Below, piece after piece: positions 35,493 to 47,953 of a DNA stretch of 64,000 bases. The notes under the pieces were generated by a model. The model saw nothing but the letters and a program-made list of their open reading frames with translations, ran no database searches and was not told the origin of the DNA. Position 1 is the first letter of the stretch. Each line of letters opens with the position of its first letter. The stretch lies in contig LUGG01000001.1 of NCBI GenBank assembly GCA_001683735.1, positions 2,976,001-3,040,000 on the forward strand, read 5' to 3'. The position numbers and the translations under genes are program-made. The stretch is from Grifola frondosa. Its lineage: Eukaryota > Basidiomycota > Agaricomycetes > Polyporales > Grifolaceae.

Positions 35493-37243
35493 GCCGATGG
35501 CAGGAGGGAGGGGGTCAAGAAGCGAGAAGGGTGAGGATGCGCATTGATTCAGAGAGGTTATCTTATGAAGGGACGGGAATCGGCGTCTAAAGTTGGTGTG
35601 TTGCGGAGAGCTGGCGGAGAAAGAGAATTCGAAGCAGAAGACGGAAAAGGGAGGGGACTAACGGGATTTGGAGAAATGACGGCAAGTCGACGGAGTGGAA
35701 AGTTAAGAGGTAATGTTGGCGGCAAGCGCGTCCACCACCCGCCTCAGCGCTTAACCTTGCCCATCGCGAAACCAGCGCTGCAACCCTGCTGCGTCACATC
35801 ACGGTCACACGCAGCGTGACTCTCAGTGATCGGTCTGTTCTCCTTCGCTTGCCTTTTTCGGCCACACCGTGCCACACTGAATTCATTATTGTTCCCACTT
35901 CATTTCCTTGCCCTGCACCGTCGCGGGAGCGCCGCACCCAGAGCTGCACCCAGCCGTCCCTCGACGCTATTCAACAAGTACTATTGACCATCCCGCCATC
36001 TCGACACTATTCTTGCTTATGCTTCGCCACAGCCGAGTTCGCGATCGTCAGCTAGCGAAGACTGCTAGCGAGCATCTCCCGCCGCTCTTCGCCCAGCGCT
36101 CCCTCACAAACGTTTGCCAGCAAAGGCCAGCCATTCAATTCGTCCTCCATCCCGAATCTCTTTCCCAGTCTCTGACGTTGGCCCGGTCACATGCCGTTTG
36201 CTCGACTCCGCGCATCTCTTCCTTACCACGCCTATGGTCATCCTCCCCCGCTCACTTCTGTCGCCCCTCTTCTTCACCGGCTTCTCCCACTCTCCAGGCT
36301 CCCTTTTCCCCGCCATTTCCTTTCATATCTGCGGGCTACAGTGCCGTCATCTCCACCACTCACGCGTATCCGCTCACCCACTTCACCCAGTCCCTATGTT
36401 TGTCTCGCCTTGCGCGTCCAGCCCACTTATGTCGTATTCTGTACGTACATAGCCCATCGCCGCAGCGTGATGCATCTCCGCCTGCTCATCACTGAACAAC
36501 CCATGTCGTTCTTCTCCTCCCACGCAGCTCCAAACATATCACCTGTTACTACAAATGTCCTCTCCAATCCCTTATCGTTCACCACCGACCAACGCCAATG
36601 CCTCGTTACCATCTTCGCCGTCCTTCCCTCCTTCCCGGTCTTTTCTATCCTGTTTCGCTCATTTTAAACCCCGTCCAATGCCGCTATCTCATCAATGTGC
36701 CCACCGACAGAGTCCGCTCTTTGGTCATCCACCGGTTTCCACTGGCCGTTCCTGTCTGACATCCGCCGCGACCCTTCGCACTCAGTTCGTACCTTCTTTC
36801 GTGCTCTGGCCCAGTCTTGTCTATATCGTCGCCATGCTGCGCTGCTGCTGTGCTGGAATAGCACCGGTCTTGCTCTTCGTGTGTTCTCCCGGAAATTACG
36901 TGACACTGACATATCTTTTCGTGTGGTGCTATTCGGGTGGTGCAAGTTTCGGTCAAATTGCGGTGTCTAACTTCGTTATTGACCGTCGCATGATTGATCC
37001 CACGGACACCCAGAAATTAAATGGTGTCCGACATATTGGAACGGATCGGCAGACTTTTTCCCGCATGCTCCGCTGCTAGTGTGCTGCTTTCTGCCTGAAA
37101 AGTTCATACTCTGCACCAGGACCGGTCAATATTCTCGATGCATATTAATGATTTTTTTTGCAAGCGATCTGCGCATGCAAGATCTGTGCTGGTCATGATC
37201 GCAACTGCCTCTTACGGCAGCATAGCTGGATCTGGCAGGCGTC
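35493..37243. other. long pyrimidine-rich non-coding stretch
   Basis: From about 35820 to 36850 the plus strand is strikingly rich in C and T and poor in G. Overlapping ORFs in all plus frames (35816-36055, 35908-36495, 36191-36667, 36555-37079) are a side effect and have no domain. It may be a long 5' region or a non-coding transcript. Confidence 0.45.
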
Positions 37244-37513
37244 TTAACGTTTCGTGCCGCGCTTCCCCTTCTCGTCCCTGAATTTCCCAGCATCGTCGGC
37301 AGCCCATGCCGCCATGCCGGACCCTTCGCCGCCCGCCGAGGCACGAGCAACAGATGGTCTCCTTCTGGATCCCTCCTCAAACATATGCAGGGCGCAGAAG
37401 CAACAACCCGTGTTCCCCGTCGACCAGCCAGAGCATGGCAATTCCGCCGGGGCGTACTCTACTTGACGGACACGGTCGCAGGAGTAAATGAACTCCCGAA
37501 GCACTTCCTGCAT
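37244..37513 (-). CDS. hypothetical 89-residue cysteine-containing protein
   Basis: An intronless reading frame starts MQEVLREFIYSCDRVRQVEY and includes PCSGWSTGNTGCCFCALHMF, a cluster of four cysteines. Its first 50 residues look protein-like in composition; the last 40 are low-complexity and basic. An overlapping plus-strand ORF exists (37254-37466). I do not recognise a family, and it could be chance. Confidence 0.3.
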   Translation of the reverse strand: MQEVLREFIYSCDRVRQVEYAPAELPCSGWSTGNTGCCFCALHMFEEGSRRRPSVARASAGGEGSGMAAWAADDAGKFRDEKGKRGTKR

Positions 37514-37721
37514 GCGCTGACGTTGTGCAAGGATGTATAAAATCCATCACATTGATACATAAACTATGGTGCGGGGGATAGGGATATGTAAGACAGGTTA
37601 TCTCCGTACTGTTATACAGATTTTATAGGAATGGAATATCGGACTATTCAAACATAAGAACGTCTATGAACACATGCTCATCTGTCAAGCTGTCGTCGAC
37701 AATACTTGCTTCTGGATTTCC

Positions 37722-38529
37722 TCAAACCTCGCACTCTCGGGTCTCCGCGCGCTCGATGTTCTTCATGAGCTTATCTTCCCGCAATTGTAGACGCTGCTCC
37801 ATTCCAAGGATAAGGAGGCGGACTTGCTCGATATGAGCCATCGTCGCATCTACGTTTGATGTCTGCTGTGCAGCCTTAGCTGTACCATCGGCAGGGCCAG
37901 AGCCCGGGTCGGAGGAGAGTGTGTTGGATCTCTGGTGGTTCAGGATGCCCGACGTTCGCATGGCGAACGTAGAGGGTGCGATATCTAGATTAGCCTATTG
38001 CGAGTGGCAGTACAGTCAGTTCTGTGCGGGGTATCGTAGAAGTGTGGGACTGGCCTGCCAATTCGCGCCAGCCAGTTTCTCCAATTCGCGTTCCAGCATC
38101 TTCTCCCGCGCCTTCCCTCTAGATGGACGGCAGTTATTAGATAACCGCGTAGAAGGAGAATGCCTGCGTACCGCTCCATCTCGACCATGCATCGCTCGTT
38201 CTCCCTCTGGGTCCCGTGCAGAAGCAGCTCGAGGTTAGTGTACTCCTTCTCCAGAGCTTGTATTCTCTCCAAGGGCGGCCGCTGTGCCAGCTGAGCCTGC
38301 AACGATTGGACCTGGGTCTGCAACTGCAACGCACGGATTCCATGCAGTAAGCTGACGATGCGCTGCGAGTGCAAGTTACCTTGTCGTTCTCCCGGTCTTT
38401 CTCGAGTAACTGGCGTCGAAGCACGTCTTCGACGGACTCGTCGGTTTCTTTCAACACGGACAGGTCATCGGCACCGCTGAGAGCTAACGATGGTCGAGGA
38501 TAGTGCCGCACACTTTGGGCACGTCGCAT
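37722..38529 (-). CDS. coiled-coil protein of unknown function
   Basis: Four exons (38380-38529, 38172-38323, 38055-38118, 37722-37994) sum to 639 nt and give 212 residues. Nearly the whole middle is coiled coil: LQTQVQSLQAQLAQRPPLER, IQALEKEYTNLELLLHGTQR, ENERCMVEMER, EKMLERELEKLAG; a second helix near the end reads HIEQVRLLILGMEQRLQLRE. The last intron (37995-38054) has a GC donor (CAG|GCCAGT), since no GT site keeps the frame. The start at 38529 (MRRAQSVRHYPRPSLALSGA) is the only suitable ATG in the first exon. Family not recognised; a structural or adaptor role is only a guess. Confidence 0.65.
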
Positions 38530-39282
38530 GCTGGATATATGGGTGGGACGGTATATGGTATCAGAGAGCTGCACGAGGAACGCGGAGGCTTGCCAGTCAC
38601 GGACTCACCATCGATCGCGACGCGTTATTTGTTCGTTGTTTGTTTCTCGTGGCTGGAGCACCAAGCGTCTACGTTCTTTTCACTTTTCATTCAACTGAAC
38701 GAGATACGTTGCTAATAGTACTTGCTGAAAGACTGACTTCTGTGTTCTCTCTTTGCAGTTCTTCCTTAATTCTTGCGAGCGGCGTTGTATCTTCCCGGGT
38801 GTCGTTTGTAATCCAATGCGGAAGAAAGGCTCTCGCTCAATTGGCCGTCTTTCTCTAGATCTTGCCTTGATGCATCGTTGCTGGCGTTTTGCGTTTTCAA
38901 AATCTTCAGAAGCTTCTGGGAGCTTGAACCTACATATAAGCCCGCCTCTCTGGTATCCCTTCCTCCGCCGAACCCTACACACCGGACGTCTAGATAGTTC
39001 TGCTGGATCGTCGCTTTTGCACGCATGTCGTATTTCTATATATCGTGTCTATTATGATTATGACATTTGACACTACCCGGATTTCCCTGCAATACAGCCT
39101 CGTCATGAGGTTGGGTGGGGTCCGAGAACCTGGTTGATTTCGTCTCAGTAGAGTTGAGTGTATCTCTTGCCCTCGTTCCTCTTGCATTGAAGAATTGGTG
39201 TTCATTCCAGATGGTACATGAGAGCGGGCGCATGACTTTCATGAACAATTGTGTACAGGTTCTATAATACCAAGTCGAGCTC
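38530..39282. other. intergenic
   Basis: The upstream region of the coiled-coil gene and 3' flank of the carboxypeptidase gene. Overlapping ORFs on both strands between 38490 and 39248 show no recognisable protein. Nothing else is seen. Confidence 0.35.
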
Positions 39283-41142
39283 TTAAGAGACGAAGGGGAT
39301 GTTTTTGATCCATCTTTCGATCATGTCCTGCAGGCCATTGAAGACGATGAGCTACGCGAAATCGGAACTGAAGAACTTACAAGGGCGACTTCTGGTTGGT
39401 CATGGGGGGCCATATGCCTGTGCGGCATGGGTAAAACGTGGATGAGAAGATCCTAAGATAGGTAAATCGATGTACTCACCCGCCGTCGTAAATCTGAACA
39501 AAAGTAACGTTGCCCGCACCCAGCCCCCCGGCGCTGCGGACCTCACCACCGATCTTCCCAGTCTCCGAAGTCTTCCAGCGCTGGGACGGCGCAAGTTCAA
39601 AGTCGGCGTGGAACTTATGTTCTAGCTGAGACATCCAGCGTTCGATGCCTATCGGACGACCAATTAGAATGTTTCCATGTTTCCATGTTACCGTGCATGC
39701 ATACGATGTAATTGCATAGACCATCTGAGAAGGCGCGTCGTCAGATACGGACCACCCAACATCGTCCATTCCTGACCTGTGTTCCCAGCATAGACTAATA
39801 GCCGCATGCCATGATCGACTAACTCCGGCAATAGTGCAGCACTGTTGTGCATCGCTTGGCCTTGGCCATAGAATGCTCTGTTGACGTCGAAGTTGCAATG
39901 TGCGAAGCGGCGCGAATTATGGACCCCGAGGGCCTTCTTATTTGCTGGGTCGTTCATCCACGTTTGAATCCACTCAATCTCCGGGTAACATAGATCGCTG
40001 TCTGGGTCACAAGGTATCCTCAGATCGTAGGGGTTTAGCCCCGTCGCTTTATAGCGCCATTAATCAGCAGCAGATCGTGAAATGCAGGCCATCGTGCATA
40101 TGATGCATACCCGCCATCGGTCCATAAACGCGCTGCCAGCAGTAGAGCGTCGCCGGATTGCAAGTCACCCTAGAGGTGAACCTGTAACAACTCTGTATAA
40201 GAGCAGCGCAGATCGGCGTTTCGCGCTTCAATGATCTGCATTCGGGCCCATCTGGGGGAAAAGGAGGATACGGGGCGCTGCCGCACATGTAATCGGGGAC
40301 AGACGCAAACTGAATAGCCGGGTCGGTCAGTCCGTTTGCGAGAATCAGAGACGAGAGATTGATCTTTTTCAGGGCAGACCGTGGGGCATGCCCGATCTCC
40401 CGGTTCTTCTTGTATATGAGGCTCGCGATGTTCGGGCCATAGTGCCCGCCCCAGCTCTCCGCTGCCAGATGGAATGGGGCGTCAGCATACTGGCGGTATC
40501 GCGCAAGGAAGACCTGTAAGAACGCATACACGTCCACGGCGAGGTCCGACAGCGTGTCTACCTTTGAGGCGTCAGACGAATACGAGTATCCAGTGCCGAT
40601 CGGCTCGTCCAGGAATATCATGTTTGCGATGGTGTTCCACGAGTATGGGTTGAAGTTTGTAGAGTTGCCCTCGCCGGCGATGCTGCAGGGCCCAAGCTCG
40701 AACAAGAGTCCGGTCGTGGAGCTACATCCCGGACCGCCGTTGAGCCACATCATGAGCGGTGCGTCCTCGGGCGATTCTCGCGCTTCAAAAAACCTGACAA
40801 ACGTTCCTAAGACTCGGAGTAATTGAGGTAGAAGAGATTCGACGCACCAGAAGAAAAGATGCCTGTGCTCCGAGATATCCAGATACCCGGAGTATTGCTT
40901 CACAGTGGGATCGCATAGTTTCGGTTTCGTGACCCTCAATCGGTAACCAGAGAACGCAGGATGAGTCACGATTTCATCTGAACAACCTCACTACACCGTC
41001 GATCTGCGGAAGCAGTTAGACACTCACAGCGAGACTCGTCCTCTGGGGGTTCGTGGTGAGGTGCTAAAACATGTTGGGTGGGAGGAGAAAACAAAGCATT
41101 AGCGGTTGCAGCTAATACTGTTACTGTAAGTCGGCCAAACAT
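39283..41142 (-). CDS. secreted serine carboxypeptidase (S10 family)
   Basis: Removes C-terminal residues from peptides; vacuolar or extracellular. The first exon (ATG at 41142) encodes a signal peptide (MFGRLTVTVLAATANALFSP), and an intron then leads to THPAFSGYRLRV. Family motifs: SGYLDI, WLNGGPGCSSTTGLLFELGP, FLDEPIGTGYSYS, the nucleophile region AESWGGHYGP (family GESYAGxY, here with Ala and Trp-Gly variants but Ser kept), Asp in VYAGNTD created at a splice junction (AAC ACA G / AT GGT), and His in GGHMAPHDQPEVAL. The last intron is 53 nt and joins EVAL to DMIERWIKNIPFVS at the stop 39283-39285. The triad is complete, so the enzyme is probably active. Confidence 0.9.
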
Positions 41143-41921
41143 GATGGAGATAGTTTTATTTTATTTTACTACTGATACCGTGATGAGAGGGCTCGGTCAA
41201 GGTCCGAATCCGCAGCCTGGCAAAATTCTATTTTGGGCGTCAAGATCATTACAACAATCTTCAATACAGTATTTGAACATTCAGCTTGTTCCATTATCTG
41301 ATACTTTTATCGTCAGTACCTTCAGCGTCGCTTTATCATGTTGCAAACAACTCAATCCTGCGATCGATCGAATCGGATCGTAAAACCGCCTCGCGCCGTC
41401 TCTTGAGGCTGTGGTGCGCCCACCTGCAGATGCACGGACTCACGGGCGCGTAATCACTGCGCGAACATGTAATTATTCTCCATCAGGTGTTTTAACGCAC
41501 AGGGAAAGGCTATCACCATGATACGCTTAGCAGCCTCTTCATTGCCCTCAGCTCACCCCTAGTACGGTGTGTCTTGTGCATCGCGGATCGTAAGCATAAC
41601 GGCACCTTTCTTCACGCACGCATAAATGGCAGTTCGATTACGTCGGAAGCATTCTATCTGGACACTACGATGGTCACATGGAGCCCACACCCACACTCAA
41701 AAACAGAAAAGCAACCCGCTCACTGCGAATGCCGTATTAGCCGGTGCTTCTTGAGGGCATGCGTCGTTCAGTGAGTCATCTGTCTTATCCCGCAGTTGTT
41801 TTTCGGCCCTTGGAACTGTGATGCCATACGTCTAATCAATAGCTACGCTTTAGCTTTAAAGCTCTGAGTAGTGACAGCATCTCTACCTTGAGTCCTGCTG
41901 CAACGCAACCCGCTAGTGGGC
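41143..41921. other. intergenic between carboxypeptidase and P450 cluster
   Basis: Divergent upstream regions of the carboxypeptidase and the first P450. Short ORFs (41078-41383, 41574-41774) overlap the region and have no recognisable domain. Confidence 0.35.
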
Positions 41922-44014
41922 ATGGATAACGCAGCGTCGTACATCTATACCTTCGCGGCTATTGTCTGTGTATTCTTCTTCATTCGCAGACTGCTGAACC
42001 CTGTATGTGCAAGCTGTGATGGTCTCTGCCTCTGCATCGTATTGATCTGCTTTTCTATCATTGCAGTTGAACTCCATACCCACTATTGGTCCATCAGCAC
42101 CTCTTCTGTCTTACATTGGAGCGTTCAAGTATGTTCGTCATGGCAGAGAAATGTTGCGGGAAGGATATGACAAAGTACGTCTGAGTGAACAACCATTTGT
42201 CCATCGCGTTAATAACTGTGCACTGCTGTGCAGTACAGAGGATCCGTATTCAAAGTGCCGATGCTAGACCAATGGTTGGTAGTTGTCAGCGGTCCTAAGC
42301 TGATCGACGATCTCCGGAAGTCTCCAGATGACCACCTGTCCTTCCTCGAAGGGGCTGCTGAAGTGAGCGACATTCCGTTTTGTTCCAATATGGTGGCTCT
42401 AACTTGATATGCGCACAACACAGCTCATTCAATCAAAGTATACCTTAGGCGCAGGGCTTGATGACGACCCGTACCATGTCACTGTCATCCGGGACAAGTT
42501 GACACGGAACTTGGCCCCTCTGTTGCCCGATGTTATCGACGAAATCGACGTGGCATTCAACGAGCTGATCCCCGCAAAGGAAGATGGTGAGCGGCAACAT
42601 ATGCGTCCGACTTCGGTACATCTGAGACTTATCATCGACTCTTCCTTTATAGAATGGCTTCCCATCTACGCGATGCCCGTCATGATACAGCTTGTGGCTC
42701 GCGCGAGTAATCGTATCTTCGTCGGTGTTCCAAAATGTGTGTAACGAAAAAGATGAGCACTTAAAAGTGATGGCTACTGATATTTCTTCGTCACATAGGC
42801 AGAGACGCTGACTACTTGAAATTGGCCATCAGCTTCACCAGTGATGTGAATAAAGCCAGGAAGACTATCAATCAGTTCCCCACGATTTTGAAACCGTAGG
42901 CTTGTTGCAAGTGTTCATCGTGTCGTTGATCTCAACTCATTGGGGACAGTATCGTCGGGCGCATGCTGACGCGCGTTTCGAACAACGTGAGGCACGTCAC
43001 GAAACACCTGTCTCCGATCATGCTTGAACGTCAGAGGAAGATGGACGAGCTGGGCGACAATTGGACTGAGAAGCCTGTGCACATGTTTTTTCTTGTCCAC
43101 GTTTCGACTTCGGCTCATTTTGGATATAGAATGATATGCTAATGTGGCTCATGGACGAAGCGCGCGCCAGGGGACAATCTTTCGACTCGGTCGTTCGTCG
43201 GATCTTGGTGGTTAATTTTGCTGCTATCCACACGTCTTCGAATGTAAGCGCACTGGCTGCATAGCATCGCCGTTCTAATAAAGGATATGACACTTGCAGG
43301 GCGTCACGCATGCGCTATATCATCTAGCTGCATGCCCAGAATACATTCAGCCGCTCCGAGAGGAAGCGGAGGCCATCATCAAGGCTGAGGGATGGAACAA
43401 GATTGCTGTTGGCAAGATGTGGAAGCTGGATAGTTTCATGAAGGAGTCGCAGAGAGTGAACGCCATCAGCAGCAGTACGTGGATCGCTTCTCTCGGCATC
43501 TTGAAGGTGCTTAATTTGAGTTTAGTTTCCATCGTCAGAAAAGCGCTCCGGGACGTTACGCTCTCCGATGGTACTCGCATTCCTGCGGGAACTTTGATTG
43601 CCGCAGCCTCGGAAGCTATTCACACTGATGAGGCGAATTACGCCGAGCCGCATGTGTTCAATCCTTTCCGCTTTTCTGATATGAGACAGGTAGACGGAGA
43701 AGGGGCGAAACATCAATATGTGAACACGTCCGTTGATTATATTTCGTTCGGTCATGGAAGGCATGCCTGGTGCGTCTGCTCCTTTCGGTCCTTTCCAGTT
43801 ACGGTGAGAGTAATTGTGAATTTTCTTTAGCCCTGGTAGATTCTTCGCTGCCAACGAACTGAAGGCCATGCTGGCATATATCGTCCTACACTACGACGTG
43901 AAATTCGAGGATGAGGGAAAGCGGCCGGAAAATGTGGCCTTCGGTGTTAATGTAGTTCCAGCACTCGATGCTCAGGTGTTGTTCAGAAAGCGCCGAGCCA
44001 GTGCCACAGTGTAA
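41922..44014 (+). CDS. cytochrome P450, CYP512-like, copy 1
   Basis: A haem-thiolate monooxygenase anchored in the ER by an N-terminal helix (MDNAASYIYTFAAIVCVFFF). About twelve short exons encode IPTIGPSAPLLSYIGAF, KVPMLDQWLVVVSGPKLIDD, an I-helix region AAIHTSSNGVTHALYHLAAC with the HTSS element in place of AGxDTT, an ExxR helix (SFMKESQRVNAIS), RKALRDVTLSDGTRIPAGTL, FNPFRFSDM (PERF-like) and the haem loop FGHGRHACPGRFFAANELKA. The intron 43770-43830 splits the codon of the haem-ligand Cys (TG|C). The I-helix and PERF patterns resemble the basidiomycete CYP512/ent-kaurene-oxidase-like group from memory. The stop is at 44012-44014. A tandem paralogue follows. No break is seen. The substrate cannot be inferred. 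Confidence 0.87.
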
Positions 44015-45136
44015 ATGTTGGAGTGGGTGCGAACACTGGCATCGACCTAACAATGTATATTTGAACTCCTGGTAATGACGAGAAATAGACCTCTGCGGTG
44101 ATGGTATACGCATATATACTCGCCACTGTTTTTCTGCACTGCGCGTAGTACAATGACAATGTATTATACATACCATAGTACCGCGACGGTTTGTCACTTT
44201 CAGAAGTTGACTTGGAATGTGGAGGTAGATAGCATACAACTTCAGTTATCAATTCGTACAGTATTTCGTCAAACTGCTTCCTATAAGTTCCAGTCTCTTG
44301 AGTCTTAATCTAGTGAGGAGCAAACATTTCGATTCATTTGCAACAGGATTTGAGTGCCGAGGACCGCGCCGAACGCTGATCGGCGTACTCAAAATATAGT
44401 TATTCTTGCCTTCAGACCACGAGATTGTGGTGAGTTTCTTCTTAAGTTTTCTCACATATCGAAGCTTACTCACGATTCTCGTGCGGCACATCATGATGGC
44501 GTCTTGAGTAATAGAATCGTTCACGTCGTGTTTGTACAGTTCAATGCATCCGGATGGGCCTGGAGTACACAGTTCACGTCGTTCCACCAAGGCACACCAT
44601 CACAGTGCAGATGGGACAGCCTGAGCTGGTCGACGAGGCTCGCTCAAAATCAGCCGATCTGTCAATCATTACAAGGCGTCTGTCTGTTGGTTGAACGGTG
44701 TCAATTTGGAATTCTGCATACTCACACCAGGCTTTTCGAGTCTGCCTCAAGTACTCGACAGGAATCCTATCTTTGAACTGAGGGCATTCCATGTCATTCG
44801 TCGCTCTCGCTTTCGAATGGTAGCGGCTACGTCGCGGAGGAATCCCGGATAAGCTTTGCAGAAGTTGGTATCGAACGACTTCCGCGGATTTAGTGACGCC
44901 TTTGAGGAACTCCGAACATTCAATGTCGCACCTCAGCCCACTTTTTCTATCCATCCTCGGCTCTTCAGCGCAGTAAGGAATGTTCGGTGAGTCATTCATT
45001 ATGATATGGCTCCAGCTGTTTAGCGTTCGCGAAGGGACGCTCGGTAATGCCTTATATCTAATCGGCGACCGGTTCTCCATAGCTGTCCTATATAATCCAT
45101 GGCACGAGCGATTGGTGGCCTATCTTTTCCCAGGCC
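44015..45136. other. spacer between tandem P450 genes, weak minus-strand ORFs
   Basis: The minus ORF 44574-45080 (168 residues) contains a CxxC element (GCPICTVMVC), and an adjacent minus ORF at 44249-44590 reads CIELYKHDVNDSITQDAIMM. Together they faintly recall the N-terminal part of HET-domain proteins, but no core HET motif is present and the two frames do not join by a plausible splice. A decayed gene is possible. Confidence 0.3.
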
Positions 45137-47182
45137 ATGGACAACGCAACATCCTATGTTTACGCTGTCGCTGCCCTCCTCTTGGCTGTTGTCTACATTC
45201 GTAGACAGTTGAATCCGGTATGTAATCCATATTACCATTCATGCGCATAATGAGTTTAGATACATTCTAGATATATTCAATACCAACCATTGGTCCCTCT
45301 GCACCACTTATATCCTATCTTGGATCGTATCGGTTCATCCGCCATGGCAGGAAAATGTTGAAGGAAGGATATGACAAGGTGCTTTCTTGTGTCAGTTATC
45401 GCGAACGAATTGATGGTCCTAGTGATTTCCATGTGACAGTACAGGATGGTGCATTCAAAGTGCCCATGTTGGACCAGTGGCTAGTAGTGGTCAGTGGCTC
45501 GAAGTTGATCGACGACCTTCGAAAGTCCCCGGAGGACCAACTATCGTTTCTAGCAGCTGCTGCAGAGGTATGAGCGCCAACTCTGCACGTTTTACATCAA
45601 CTATATTTTGTGCCACAGTTTGTTCAGACGGAATTCATATTTGGCCCCGGGGTATCCGATGACCCATATCATACGGTCATCGTTCGCGAGAAACTCAATC
45701 GGACTCTCCACACCCTCATGCCCGAGGTGATAGACGAGATCAGTATCGCTTACAAGGACCTTATACCTCCATGTGACAATGGTCAGTTCTTTACTCATTG
45801 AATACACTCGCGGTTTCTGACAGTCCTCCAGATTGGGTTAGCGTCCCTGGAATGCCAACAATGTTGCAGATTGTAGCTCGCGTTACCAATCGCGTCCTCG
45901 TCGGTGTCCCGAAATGTTTGTGCCAATGTTTTGTTCATATTGCGTACCTCACACACCTTTGATCGAAAGGCCATGATCCTGACTACCTTAACTGGGCTAT
46001 CAATTTCACCATCAATGCCACGAAAGCCAGGATGACCATTAACATGTTCCCGCTCTTTTTGAAGCCGTGAGCCTCACCATTCGAATGCTTGAGTCAGAGG
46101 ACACTGATACATCATCCATGCAGCTTGGTCGGACGCATGCTTACTCGTGTCTCCAAGAACGTGCAGGCTGTCGCAGACCATTTGAGACCAATGATGGAGG
46201 AGCGCACGAGGAATCTAGAGGAATATGGCGACGGCTGGGTAGATAAACCTGTAAGTATTTTGTATCGAGTCGAAGCTGGGTCGTTCCTCCACTGACGACT
46301 GCCTGCTCTTTGCAGAACGACTTCCTCATGTGGCTTATGGAAGAACTCGTGCAAGAGGCCATTCGTTTGATTCGGTCGTGAAGCGAATCCTGTTGTTGAA
46401 CTTTGCGTCTGTTCACACTTCGTCAACCGTGAGTACGCAAGTGCACTTCGCCTGTACAGTCCTGACATTGCGTCTTAGAGCATCACGCATGCCCTGTATC
46501 ATCTGGCTGCGAGCCCGGAGTATATCCAACCTATCCGGGAGGAGGTTGAAGCTGTCCTCAAGGAAGAGGGAGACTGGACGAAAGCCGCCATGGGAAAGAT
46601 GTATAAACTGGACAGCTTTATGAGGGAATCGCAGCGACTGAACGGAATCCATTGCAGTACGTCACGTCCACATTGAATCTTACGAGCGGGCTGACTATCC
46701 TTCACAGTCTCGGTTGTTCGTAAAGCCGTCAAGGAAGTCACACTCTCCGACGGTACTCGTATTCCATCGGGAACGTTGGTCGCCGCCGCTGCGGAAGCCA
46801 CGCATCATGATGAGGAGAACTATGTCGATCCGGACGTCTTCGACCCATTCCGCTTCTCCAAGCTCAGGGACGACGACGGCGAAGGAGAGAAATATTTGTA
46901 TGTCAGTACGTCTGCCGATTATCTCCCGTTCGGTTATGGCAAGCATGCATGGTTAGTCCCTCCTTCATTTGCACTTGCGTTCCCGTCAATGAGCTAAATT
47001 CTGTTAGTCCGGGGCGATGGTTTGCGTCGGCCGAGCTCAAGGCGATGATCGCGTATCTTGTTCTGAACTACGACATTAAGTTCGCAGGCGATGGAAAGCG
47101 CCCGGATAACATCTTCCTCGGCACCGCTGTCGTCCCTGCGCGCGATGCTCAGGTTCTGTTCAGGAGGCGACGAGCGCTGTAA
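45137..47182 (+). CDS. cytochrome P450, CYP512-like, copy 2
   Basis: A tandem paralogue of the P450 at 41922-44014 with the same exon plan. N-terminal anchor MDNATSYVYAVAALLLAVVY, then IPTIGPSAPLISYLGSY, KVPMLDQWLVVVSGSKLIDD, FASVHTSSTSITHALYHLAA, ExxR in SFMRESQRLNGIH, RKAVKEVTLSDGTRIPSGTL, FDPFRFSKL and the haem loop FGYGKHACPGRWFASAELKA, again with an intron (46952-47007) inside the Cys codon (TG|T). One base is missing at about 46352 (CAAGAG, where copy 1 keeps frame through ARGQSFDSVV); as given, the frame ends at a TGA near 46380. Since all downstream motifs are intact, an assembly error or a very recent loss is likely. Confidence 0.83.
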
Positions 47183-47953
47183 GCTTGTAGAAATTGCGGT
47201 AACCTTCTTCGGTGGTTTGTTCTGTATTCAGGAGGAGTTGGTCGTTCCATTTGTCCCGCTCTTTTAGTATGCTTCATGTTTTACATAGTATCCAAGCCCA
47301 GAATGTAGCTTTCTACTGGGAACACGAAGGACCGAATCCTACGCGTGCATATTCGGATGTCCCGGCATTCGTAGAGAATCAAGGTTTGCAAGTCGATCCG
47401 CCTTGATGAGAATTGACTCTCCTCTAACTTCATGGTCCGAGCATCAGCATTTGGAACATCTGGAACTCAGGACAATAGCATAAGTACTCTTGAAATTTGA
47501 AGTGTGCATCGTAGTAAGTAGCAAGTTAGTCGCGTGTAAAACGCTTCAGCCACTCGAACCAAGTAATAACAAATAACGCGCTTGTGGCACGATCGACTTC
47601 CACTTACGACTTCTGCTACAGGCTTCAGGCATCGAGGTCAACGTTGTTTCTAGCAGCACATGGAGGCTCATATCTGAGGTTGACGGACTTACTGTGGCAG
47701 GTTGATCCCCGCCGAAATATACTATGTTTCCGGTCCTTGAGTTATCTCACTTGGTCTATGGTGCATGCTGATCGGTGTTGTTATGAACTGTTAGAGTGGT
47801 ATATGGTATGGGTCATTGACTAATGGCTCGTACGGTGCATTACACGCTCACGATGCTGAAAGTGGGAGTCACGGCCGACAGTATATGGAACCCGCCATGG
47901 TATATCACCGAAAGAAGAGAATGCAAGAATCGTCTCGAACAGCACAAAATAAG
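47183..47953. other. intergenic
   Basis: The 3' flank of P450 copy 2. Small plus ORFs (47212-47406, 47584-47823) have no recognisable content. No repeats were noticed. Confidence 0.35.

Noticed and set aside
39330..39385. A 29-nt intron near the end of the carboxypeptidase gene
   Set aside because: Using the later CTGCAG acceptor gives a 53-nt intron and the expected EVAL-DMIERWI ending.
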